Shown here: piece by piece, positions 7,945-13,269 of the stretch
Layout of the letters: every line of letters starts with the position of its first letter
Position numbering within the stretch: the first letter of the stretch is position 1
NCBI GenBank assembly: GCA_937974845.1
Contig: CALJVC010000057.1
Coordinates: forward strand, 1 to 17,212
Origin: an uncultured Pseudogracilibacillus sp.
GTDB taxonomy: Bacteria > Bacillota > Bacilli > Bacillales > Amphibacillaceae
Reading direction: 5' to 3'
Length of the DNA: 17,212 nucleotides
Notes under the pieces: model-generated
Databases searched by the model: none
What the model saw: only the letters and a program-made list of their open reading frames with translations
Told to the model about the DNA's origin: nothing
Program-made: the position numbers and the translations under genes

Positions 7945-7966
7945 TAAGGGAAGCTCCTTTCACGTT

Positions 7967-7994
7967 CACTTTATCACTCTACTAGACTAAAGTG
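7967..7994. promoter_or_regulatory. Dyad in the his operon leader
   Basis: CACTTTA (7967-7973) and TAAAGTG (7988-7994) are perfect inverted copies separated by 14 bp. Relative to the predicted his promoter this lies roughly at +8 to +35. It could be a repressor operator or a leader hairpin. No T-box, histidine leader peptide or terminator was found in the his leader, so a protein regulator binding here is plausible but unproven. Confidence 0.35.
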
Positions 7995-8008
7995 GAAAGT
8001 TGGATTCT

Positions 8009-8037
8009 ATCTTAATAGTAAACTAAGTATAAGTCAA
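8009..8037 (-). promoter_or_regulatory. Predicted sigma-A promoter of the his operon
   Basis: On the minus strand, TTGACT (8032-8037) is followed by a 17-bp spacer and TAAGAT (8009-8014). It lies about 65 bp upstream of hisZ. A weaker divergent promoter for hisJ can be drawn on the plus strand (TTCTAT at 8005-8010, 17 bp, TATAAG at 8028-8033). Its -10 overlaps this promoter's -35, so the two would compete or be co-regulated. Confidence 0.55.
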
Positions 8038-8065
8038 GTACAAAGGTTAGGGGGAATTTTTTACT

Positions 8066-8866
8066 ATGTTTGATTTTCATATGCATAGCCAGTTTTCTGA
8101 AGACTGCGACACACCGATGGAAAAGACGATTGAATCAGCGATAGCCAAGGGCTTTACGGAAATTTGTTTTACCGAACATCTCGATTACGATTATCCGGAT
8201 CCAGACTTTACCTTTGATTTAGATGTGGAGGCCTACGAGGAATACATAAAGAAAATGCAGGCGAGGTATGGGGAACAAATTACCGTTCGGAAGGGTATTG
8301 AAATCGGTATCCAGCCACATTTATTCGACCGTTATCATACTCTATTAGAGAAAGAAACCTTCGACTTTATTATTCTTTCGATGCACGCTACGGAGCGAAA
8401 GGATCTGCATAATGGGGATTTCTTCCGAGGAAAGAGTCCAGAACAAGCTTATGAAAAGTATTATGAAGAGCTACTCTACTGCGTACAGGGCTTCGATCGA
8501 TACAGTATTCTAGGGCATATCGATTTGGTAAAACGTTACCAGACCTTAGATAGCGACCGTAATTTCCATGAGATTATAGCGGAAATTTTTAAAACGATTA
8601 TTCCTAAAGGAAAGGGAATCGAGGTTAACACATCCGGCTTTGCTTATGGCTTAGGAAGTGCTATGCCTAGTAAAGATATCTTAACCCTTTACCACGAACT
8701 AGGCGGGGAAATTATTACGATTGGTTCCGATGCCCATAAACCAGAACATGTTGGCCATCGTTTCCCAGAAGTGTTACAACTTTTAGATGAGATAGGCTTC
8801 CGTTATATCGCTACTTTCAAGGAAGAAAAACCGGTTTTTCACGAGTTAAAAAAATTGCTAAAATAA
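8066..8866 (+). CDS. hisJ: Histidinol-phosphatase, PHP family (HisJ/HisK)
   Basis: Metal-dependent phosphatase hydrolysing histidinol-phosphate to histidinol, the step between HisC and HisD. PHP-domain ligands are visible in order: H5-x-H7 with SQFSED, E37-H38 (TEHLD), E79 (KGIEIG), H107 (SMHATE), H151 (LGHIDLVKRY) and D222-x-H224 (GSDAHKPEHVG). Length of 266 aa is standard for the HisK/HisJ family. ATG at 8066 follows an AGGGGG site by 11 nt. It is divergent from the his operon rather than part of it, sharing the 121-bp intergenic region. The family also contains polymerase-linked and other phosphoesterases, but the motif pattern and location make histidinol-phosphatase by far the best reading. 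Confidence 0.93.
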   Translation: MFDFHMHSQFSEDCDTPMEKTIESAIAKGFTEICFTEHLDYDYPDPDFTFDLDVEAYEEYIKKMQARYGEQITVRKGIEIGIQPHLFDRYHTLLEKETFDFIILSMHATERKDLHNGDFFRGKSPEQAYEKYYEELLYCVQGFDRYSILGHIDLVKRYQTLDSDRNFHEIIAEIFKTIIPKGKGIEVNTSGFAYGLGSAMPSKDILTLYHELGGEIITIGSDAHKPEHVGHRFPEVLQLLDEIGFRYIATFKEEKPVFHELKKLLK

Positions 8867-8868
8867 TA

Positions 8869-8897
8869 AAGACATTTACCCTACTTTTTTATATAAT
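8869..8897 (+). promoter_or_regulatory. Predicted sigma-A promoter of murB
   Basis: AAGACA (8869-8874), 17-bp spacer, and a perfect TATAAT (8892-8897), starting 3 bp after the hisJ stop. The predicted transcription start is about 30 bp before the murB GTG, so murB and the following genes can be expressed independently of hisJ. Confidence 0.7.
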
Positions 8898-8935
8898 AGG
8901 GAGTAGCTTATTTGTTAAGACAAAAGGAATGATTC

Positions 8936-9871
8936 GTGTTGCAAATTTATAAGGAGCTTAGCCAGATTGTTGGGGAATCCCAGGTAGAGCGTAATAAACC
9001 CCTAAAAGATCATACGTATACGAAATTAGGGGGGAAGGCGGATTATTTTGTCACTCCGACGAGTTCGTCGCAGGTGCAAGCAATCGTACAATATGCAAAG
9101 GAAAAGGGGCTTCCTTTTACATTACTTGGAAATGGTTCTAATTTAATTATTAAAGATGGCGGTATACGAGGAATCGTGATGTATTTAGGCGAATTGACGC
9201 ATATGGAAGTAGAAGGTACGAAGCTCAGGGCAGAGGCCGGCGCCTTGATTGCTGACGTTTCCCAGTTAGCCCTCAGCCATCATTTGACGGGATTAGAGTT
9301 CGCCTGTGGAATTCCTGGTTCCGTCGGTGGTGCTTTATACATGAATGCCGGTGCTTACGGCGGGGAGATAAAAGATGTGTTAGTATCGGCCAAGGTCGTC
9401 GATCAAGAAGGAAAAGTGCGTGATATCCAAGCTGAAGACTTAGAACTTTCCTATCGGATGAGTAAAATTCAAACCGAAGGCTATATCGTTCTTGAGGCAT
9501 GTTTTCAGCTGAAGGAAGGAAACTATGAGGAAATCAAAGCCCTGATGGACGATTTAACAGAACGTCGGGAGTCTAAGCAACCTTTAGAATATCCTTCCTG
9601 TGGCAGTGTGTTCAAGCGTCCGCCAGGCCATTATGCCGGAAAACTTATTCAAGATAGTGGCTTGCAAGGCTATACTATCGGCGGTGCTCAAGTATCTTTA
9701 AAACATGCCGGTTTTATTGTCAATATTGATAATGCTACAGCGGAGGAATATATTGCGCTCATCGAACATGTACAGAAGACTGTCAAGGAAAAGTTCGGGG
9801 TAGAACTAGAACGGGAGGTACGGATTATCGGCGAGGATGAAGTCGAACCGTCGCCCTCCATAGGTTCATAA
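8936..9871 (+). CDS. murB: UDP-N-acetylenolpyruvoylglucosamine reductase MurB
   Basis: FAD/NADPH reductase completing UDP-MurNAc synthesis in the cytosolic stage of peptidoglycan assembly. FAD-binding features are HTYTKLGGKADYF near 26-38, the GNGSN loop at 65-69 and GIPGSVGGA at 125-133. Catalytic elements are R174 in LSYR, the general-acid serine in SCGSVFK (221-227), and a C-terminal glutamate in the EREVRIIGE region. It is a type II MurB, as usual for Gram-positives, at 311 aa. The start is GTG at 8936-8938 with AAAAGGA 7 nt upstream. The C-terminal extension EVEPSPSIGS is unremarkable. A small membrane protein follows after 22 bp. Confidence 0.97.
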   Translation: MLQIYKELSQIVGESQVERNKPLKDHTYTKLGGKADYFVTPTSSSQVQAIVQYAKEKGLPFTLLGNGSNLIIKDGGIRGIVMYLGELTHMEVEGTKLRAEAGALIADVSQLALSHHLTGLEFACGIPGSVGGALYMNAGAYGGEIKDVLVSAKVVDQEGKVRDIQAEDLELSYRMSKIQTEGYIVLEACFQLKEGNYEEIKALMDDLTERRESKQPLEYPSCGSVFKRPPGHYAGKLIQDSGLQGYTIGGAQVSLKHAGFIVNIDNATAEEYIALIEHVQKTVKEKFGVELEREVRIIGEDEVEPSPSIGS

Positions 9872-9893
9872 ACCAAAAAGGAGCGTGCCGGAA

Positions 9894-10052
9894 ATGGTGA
9901 TGTGGTCGCTTGTCGTGAGTATGATTTTGACGGTACTTATTTTGTTATTAACCCTCCTTACAATCCAGAAGGGTTACGGATATAAGCATACGATCGATCC
10001 CCCAGTCACCAAGGAAGAAAAGCAAGAAGAGGTTGAGGATGATCTTAGGTAA
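9894..10052 (+). CDS. Small membrane-anchored protein, 52 aa
   Basis: A short ORF with ATG at 9894-9896, AAGGAG 10 nt upstream, and TAA at 10050-10052. It begins with a single hydrophobic segment (about residues 4-24, rich in L, V, I and T), followed by KGYGYKHTIDPP (26-37) and an acidic, lysine-rich tail ending VEDDLR. This is the layout of a small type-I-like or N-anchored membrane protein with a short charged tail. It loosely resembles the Bacillus YtzI type (hydrophobic helix, then a KY-KHT-DP motif), but that is from memory and unverified. It follows murB by 22 bp and is probably co-transcribed. No function can be assigned. Confidence 0.7.
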   Translation: MVMWSLVVSMILTVLILLLTLLTIQKGYGYKHTIDPPVTKEEKQEEVEDDLR

Positions 10053-10121
10053 GAAAAAAGGATAGTTCGCTTTTTCTTCTAAGAAAAGGAGGGCTTCCTG
10101 CTAGAAATGTGAGGTGCCAAC

Positions 10122-10748
10122 ATGAACGTTTTATTTTTGTTAAGCCTCGTTGGTTATTTATTTGGTTGTCTCCATGGCTCGCAACTTGTTGGTAAGTTGA
10201 AGCGTATTAATTTTAAAAGAATCGGCACAAAAAATGCCGGAGCCTCGAATGCAACACTTATACTCGGTTGGCGATACGGCGTCCTTGTGGCAGTAATCGA
10301 TATCGGGAAGGCTCTCCTTTCTTTACAGGTAGCTATGTATATCCTGCATTATTTCCAAGTGCCTATAGATTCCCACCTTATTTATTTATTAATCAATGGA
10401 CTTTTCGTCGTCTTAGGCCATAACTTTCCAATCACGATGAACTTTAACGGTGGAAAGGGGACGGCTTCTTTTTTAGGAGTACTTTTATTTTTAAATTGGA
10501 AGGTTGCCCTCTTTAGTGTAATTATTGCCTTAGTGCTCGCCTTTGTAACGAACTATTTCGTCTTAGGGACGTTATCGGGCTACGTAAGTTTTACACTTTA
10601 TACCTCCTATACTCAGGAGAAGGGTCCGATTATGCTTTCGGTTATATTTACCCTTTTATTTTTGTGGCAACATCGGGAAAATTTTAACCGTATTATGAAA
10701 AAGGAAGAAATGAAGTTGCGCAGTTTTTTTCGAAGGGAAGCTAGTTGA
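10122..10748 (+). CDS. Divergent PlsY-like acyltransferase-family membrane protein
   Basis: Multipass membrane protein of the PlsY (acyl-phosphate:glycerol-3-phosphate acyltransferase) family. Canonical PlsY elements are recognisable but altered. Motif 1, normally GSGNxGATN, reads GTKNAGASN at 35-43 with S20 in GCLHGSQ. Motif 2 is GHNFPITMNFNGGKGTAS (99-116). Motif 3 is an HRENFNRIMKKEE segment near the C-terminus. About five to six hydrophobic segments give the usual topology, at 208 aa. It is probably a paralogue rather than the housekeeping PlsY and may act on another acceptor or donor; this is inference. The start is ATG at 10122 with GAGG 7 nt upstream. It lies 69 bp after the small membrane protein and is followed by a terminator-like hairpin. 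Confidence 0.8.
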   Translation: MNVLFLLSLVGYLFGCLHGSQLVGKLKRINFKRIGTKNAGASNATLILGWRYGVLVAVIDIGKALLSLQVAMYILHYFQVPIDSHLIYLLINGLFVVLGHNFPITMNFNGGKGTASFLGVLLFLNWKVALFSVIIALVLAFVTNYFVLGTLSGYVSFTLYTSYTQEKGPIMLSVIFTLLFLWQHRENFNRIMKKEEMKLRSFFRREAS

Positions 10749-10773
10749 TTGCCTAATATCGAGGAGGCCAGCG

Positions 10774-10808
10774 GACGTGGATGCGGAAAAAATGCATCGA
10801 CGTCTTTT
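10774..10808 (+). terminator. Probable rho-independent terminator or attenuator after the PlsY-like gene
   Basis: Stem GACGT-G-GATGC / GCATC-G-ACGTC (two 5-bp helices around one G/G mismatch) with a 9-nt loop, then TTTTCTCTTTT. It ends only about 20 bp before the DUF456-like start codon, and no promoter is evident between. Partial read-through (attenuation) is therefore likelier than a complete stop. A possible 19-codon ORF overlaps it. Confidence 0.6.
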
Positions 10809-10836
10809 CTCTTTTAAGGAGATAAGTAGGTGGTAG
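10777..10836 (+). CDS. Possible 19-codon leader ORF over the terminator hairpin
   Basis: A very strong SD, GAGGAGG (10761-10767), stands 9 nt before GTG at 10777. From there an open frame of 19 codons runs through the hairpin and ends in TAG at 10834-10836, overlapping the next gene's GTGGTAG start region. The peptide (MDAEKMHRRLFSFKEISRW) matches nothing I recognise. Ribosomes on it would melt the terminator stem and couple translation to the downstream gene. This could equally be a chance ORF downstream of a relic RBS. Confidence 0.25.
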   Translation: MDAEKMHRRLFSFKEISRW

Positions 10837-11321
10837 AAGTGGAAACGGCATTATGGATTTTAATCCTTTTATTATTTGTTTTAAGTATAGTAGGTCTGAT
10901 CCTACCAATCTTACCTGGGATGCTCTTTTTATGGGGCGGTTTCTTACTGTATCAATTTACTTTAGGAGATCCAGGATTACCTGCTAGCTTTTGGATATTG
11001 ACAACCGTGTTTACATTATTGATGTTTGGTGCAGACTTTTATATGAATGTATTTTTTGTTAATAGGTTTGGTGGGAGTGTTTGGAGCCAGTGGGCCTCGT
11101 TATTTGGGCTAATCTTCGGCTTCTTTATTTATCCTCCCTTTGGAATCTTACTCCTCCCTTTATTATTCATTTTTATGATAGAAAGCTATCTTCAAGGTTC
11201 CTATCGAAAGGGAATACGGGTTAGTTTGGCTACGTTAGCCAGCATCATTAGTAGCAGTGTGGTCAAGGGAGTTTTACAAATTTTGCTCATCGTTATCTTC
11301 TTTCTCTACATCGTCTTGTAG
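10830..11321 (+). CDS. DUF456-like small integral membrane protein
   Basis: A very hydrophobic 163-aa protein with four to five predicted membrane segments (about 6-46, 55-80, 88-128 and 135-163). The layout, including the N-terminal GLILPILPGMLFLWGGF segment and the FGLIFGFFIYPPFG-type glycine-rich helix, resembles the DUF456 family of uncharacterised bacterial membrane proteins. The start is GTG at 10830-10832, 8 nt after AAGGAG. It is preceded closely by a terminator-like hairpin and followed, after a promoter-containing 117-bp gap, by pdxK. No catalytic residues are evident and the function is unknown. Confidence 0.75.
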   Translation: MVEVETALWILILLLFVLSIVGLILPILPGMLFLWGGFLLYQFTLGDPGLPASFWILTTVFTLLMFGADFYMNVFFVNRFGGSVWSQWASLFGLIFGFFIYPPFGILLLPLLFIFMIESYLQGSYRKGIRVSLATLASIISSSVVKGVLQILLIVIFFLYIVL

Positions 11322-11374
11322 GCTAGAAGGGGTAAGATTCATGATAACTTTACTTATGTATATACAGTTAAATA

Positions 11375-11383
11375 TGGTATACT
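11375..11383 (+). promoter_or_regulatory. Predicted extended -10 promoter of pdxK-pncA
   Basis: TG-G-TATACT (11375-11383) fits an extended -10 element. No good -35 is present at 17 bp, as expected for this class. Just upstream, TATATACAGTTAAAT (11360-11374) resembles the core of the repeat array at 16142-16561. It lies 56 bp before the pdxK ATG. Confidence 0.5.
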
Positions 11384-11405
11384 TTACGTAACGGAAATAT
11401 TCATC

Positions 11406-11417
11406 ACTACATGTAGT
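11406..11417. promoter_or_regulatory. Perfect 12-bp palindrome in the pdxK leader
   Basis: ACTACATGTAGT is perfectly self-complementary and lies about 23-34 bp downstream of the predicted extended -10, in the 5' leader before the pdxK RBS (GAAGGAAAGGG). The position would suit a repressor operator. The protein that might bind is unknown. Confidence 0.35.
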
Positions 11418-11438
11418 ATAGAAGGAAAGGGAACTTCG

Positions 11439-12275
11439 ATGACAAAACCAAAACGTGCCCTCACCATCGCTGGCGCTGCTTCGGGTGGTAGCGCTGGAAT
11501 CCAAGCTGATTTAAAAACGTTTCAAGAGTTCGATGTCTATGGAGTTAGTGTCATCACAGCGATTGTGGGTCGCCATCCAGAGACGCAGAAAAACGTTCAC
11601 CCACAAAGTCTAGAAGCGATTGAGGCACAATTTCATACAGCTTATCGTCAAGTGAATTTTGACGCTATAAAAATTGGGATGCTTTTTTCCAAGGAGGTTA
11701 TCGATACGGTAGCCAACCTTCTACGTCAAGTAGATGTCGAGCATATTGTACTAGATCCTGTGATGGTGGGAAAACTAGACTCGAAGTTGCTCGAGGACGA
11801 TGCGATCGAAGCTTTAAAGAGGGAGCTTATTCCGCAGGCCTCGGTTATTACGCCGAATATGACGGAGGCTTCAATTTTATTAGGGGACCGTCCTTTAAAG
11901 ACGCTCGATGACTTAAAACAGGCAGCGGTCGACCTCCACGCCCTCGGTCCAAAATATGTCTTAGTTAAAGGAGGCCGTCTCGAAGGACCAGCTATCGACG
12001 TTTTATTTGAAGGAACGACGATCACTACCTTAGAAGCTCCTCGAATCGATACGGAAAATACGAGCGGAGCCGGCTGTACTTATTCGGCAGCGATTGCAGC
12101 TAGTCTAGCCCAAGGGAAATCGATTACCGAAGCGGTTCACCTAGCGAAAAGTTTTATTACGACAGCAATCGCCCATAGCTTTAGTTATACAGACTTAGTT
12201 GGGCCCACCTACCATGCGGCCCAGCGTAAATACGGCGAAGCCCATGAAATTATAGTCCATTCAGAAAGGCTCTAA
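11439..12275 (+). CDS. pdxK: Pyridoxine/pyridoxal kinase of the ThiD-like family
   Basis: Ribokinase-fold kinase phosphorylating vitamin B6 vitamers (or hydroxymethylpyrimidine in true ThiD). It shows the N-terminal LTIAGAASGGSAGIQADLKTF substrate region, KIGMLFS, LDPVMVGK, ITPNMTE and VLVKGGR. The active-site anion-hole segment NTSGAGCTYSAA carries C213. The SGAGC form, rather than the HGTGC/GTGCT form of thiamine ThiD, favours the PdxK/ThiD2-type pyridoxine kinase. It lacks the usual acidic residue in the AG-D-S/P-GG loop (AGAASGG here), a mild oddity. It is 278 aa, with ATG at 11439 after AAAGGG. A nicotinamidase gene follows 37 bp downstream, so the pair forms a vitamin-salvage operon. 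Thiamine-pathway use cannot be fully excluded. Confidence 0.85.
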   Translation: MTKPKRALTIAGAASGGSAGIQADLKTFQEFDVYGVSVITAIVGRHPETQKNVHPQSLEAIEAQFHTAYRQVNFDAIKIGMLFSKEVIDTVANLLRQVDVEHIVLDPVMVGKLDSKLLEDDAIEALKRELIPQASVITPNMTEASILLGDRPLKTLDDLKQAAVDLHALGPKYVLVKGGRLEGPAIDVLFEGTTITTLEAPRIDTENTSGAGCTYSAAIAASLAQGKSITEAVHLAKSFITTAIAHSFSYTDLVGPTYHAAQRKYGEAHEIIVHSERL

Positions 12276-12312
12276 GGACTTATTTTATATAGGATGAAAG
12301 AGGAGGAGGAAA

Positions 12313-12861
12313 ATGAAACGAGCCTTAATTAACCTCGATTATACGTATGACTTTGTCGCTGATGATGGAAGATTGACCTGTGGAGTACCCGGACAAGCAA
12401 TTGAAGAGGGAATCGTGCGCATTACGCGGGAGTTTATCGAAGCGGGGGACTTTGTCGCCTTTGGTATCGATGCCCATCATGAAAATGATCCCTTGCATCC
12501 GGAGACGGAGTTGTTTCCGCCCCATAATATTGTTGGAACTCCGGGGATGGAATTATATGGTGAGTTAAAAACTTTATACGAAGCTCATAAAGACGCACCG
12601 AATGTATACTACTATGAAAAGACGCGCTATAGTGGGTTTGCTGGAACGGACCTAGAAATAAAATTACGGGAGCGCCGGATTAACGAAGTGCATATCGTAG
12701 GGGTCTGTACCGACATTTGTGTCCTGCATACTGCCATCGATGCCTATAATAAAGGTTTCGATATCGTTATTCACCGCGATGCGGTAGCGAGCTTTAACCC
12801 GGTCGGGCATACGTGGGCCTTAGAACATTTTGAAAAATCCTTAGGTGCCAAGGTAGTATAA
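12313..12861 (+). CDS. pncA: Nicotinamidase PncA
   Basis: Isochorismatase-fold amidohydrolase converting nicotinamide to nicotinate for NAD salvage in the cytosol. The catalytic triad is visible as D9 (LDYTYDF), K103 (EKTRYSGF) and nucleophile C136 (GVCTDICVLHT). Metal ligands are D53 and H55 (FGIDAHH), with E64 and H71 (ELFPPH). These are the residue numbers I recall for streptococcal PncA, and the 182-aa length is close to it. A very strong purine-rich SD (AGGAGGAGGA) immediately precedes the ATG at 12313. It sits 37 bp after pdxK, probably in one transcript. A hairpin without T-tract follows the stop. Confidence 0.93.
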   Translation: MKRALINLDYTYDFVADDGRLTCGVPGQAIEEGIVRITREFIEAGDFVAFGIDAHHENDPLHPETELFPPHNIVGTPGMELYGELKTLYEAHKDAPNVYYYEKTRYSGFAGTDLEIKLRERRINEVHIVGVCTDICVLHTAIDAYNKGFDIVIHRDAVASFNPVGHTWALEHFEKSLGAKVV

Positions 12862-12864
12862 AAG

Positions 12865-12885
12865 CGATGACGTTTTTTGTCATCG
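12865..12885 (+). terminator. Hairpin just after pncA, weak terminator candidate
   Basis: CGATGAC (12865-12871) pairs perfectly with GTCATCG (12879-12885) around a T-rich 7-nt loop. The T-run lies in the loop, not after the stem, so intrinsic termination is uncertain. It may instead protect the 3' end. The next promoter starts 18 bp downstream. Confidence 0.4.
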
Positions 12886-12902
12886 TGGGAATTGTAAAAT
12901 AA

Positions 12903-12930
12903 TTGACAAAACTTTTCCCTTTGATATGAT
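12903..12930 (+). promoter_or_regulatory. Sigma-A promoter of the serine operon
   Basis: TTGACA (12903-12908), 16-bp spacer, TATGAT (12925-12930). The predicted start is near 12937, immediately ahead of the T-box leader, so the full leader is transcribed before the aminotransferase gene. Confidence 0.8.
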
Positions 12931-12936
12931 ATAAGT

Positions 12937-13225
12937 AAAAATTGTAGAAAATAACAGTGATGATGAAGACAGGTTCATTGTACGAGTGCTTTCAAGAGAG
13001 CTAGTGGTTGGTGGAAACTAGTACACAGTATGATGAATAGCCCTTCGGAATGGACGGAACGAAACCTTTGGAAGTAGGTCCGTACGTATCGTGTGCGTTA
13101 TACACGAACCGATGAAGACTGCATGGGTATAGTTGTATCTGTTTTTATGCAGTGAAAAAGGGTGGTACCGCGTAAAGATTAAACTTTTCGCCCCTTATGC
13201 TAGCGCAGGGGAGAAAAGTTTTTTT
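12937..13225 (+). ncRNA. T-box riboswitch, probably serine-specific
   Basis: The canonical T-box sequence AGGGTGGTACCGCG is at 13159-13172. Stem I has AGAGAG (12995-13000) and a distal CTAGT/ACTAG helix (13001-13005 with 13017-13021) closing a TGGTTGGTGGAAA-type loop. The specifier-loop helix pairs 12974-12982 with 13029-13037 in part, and GAAG (12965-12968) pairs CTTC (13043-13046) below it. The right side of the loop reads GAAT-AGC-C, which places AGC (Ser) at 13039-13041 by analogy with the known GAAA-GGC-A layout of glyQS. A CTGCAT/ATGCAG stem (13119-13152) precedes the antiterminator. The terminator AACTTTTC-G-CCCC / GGGG-A-GAAAAGTT plus T-run is at 13182-13225. Uncharged tRNA should relieve termination of the downstream serine genes. 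The T-box identity is certain; specificity is inferred. Confidence 0.92.
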
Positions 13226-13269
13226 ATTATTTTTACCATAAAAAGTTCGAAATTTGAGGAGGAACTATC

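Noticed and set aside
10051..10078. Terminator after the 52-aa protein gene (AAGAAAAA/TTTTTCTT)
   Set aside because: The stem is almost entirely A-T with a bulge and only a short T-rich tail; stability would be too low to call it a terminator.
13119..13152. Independent regulatory hairpin or small RNA in the serine leader
   Set aside because: It sits in the right place to be the conserved stem III of the T-box and is explained by that structure.
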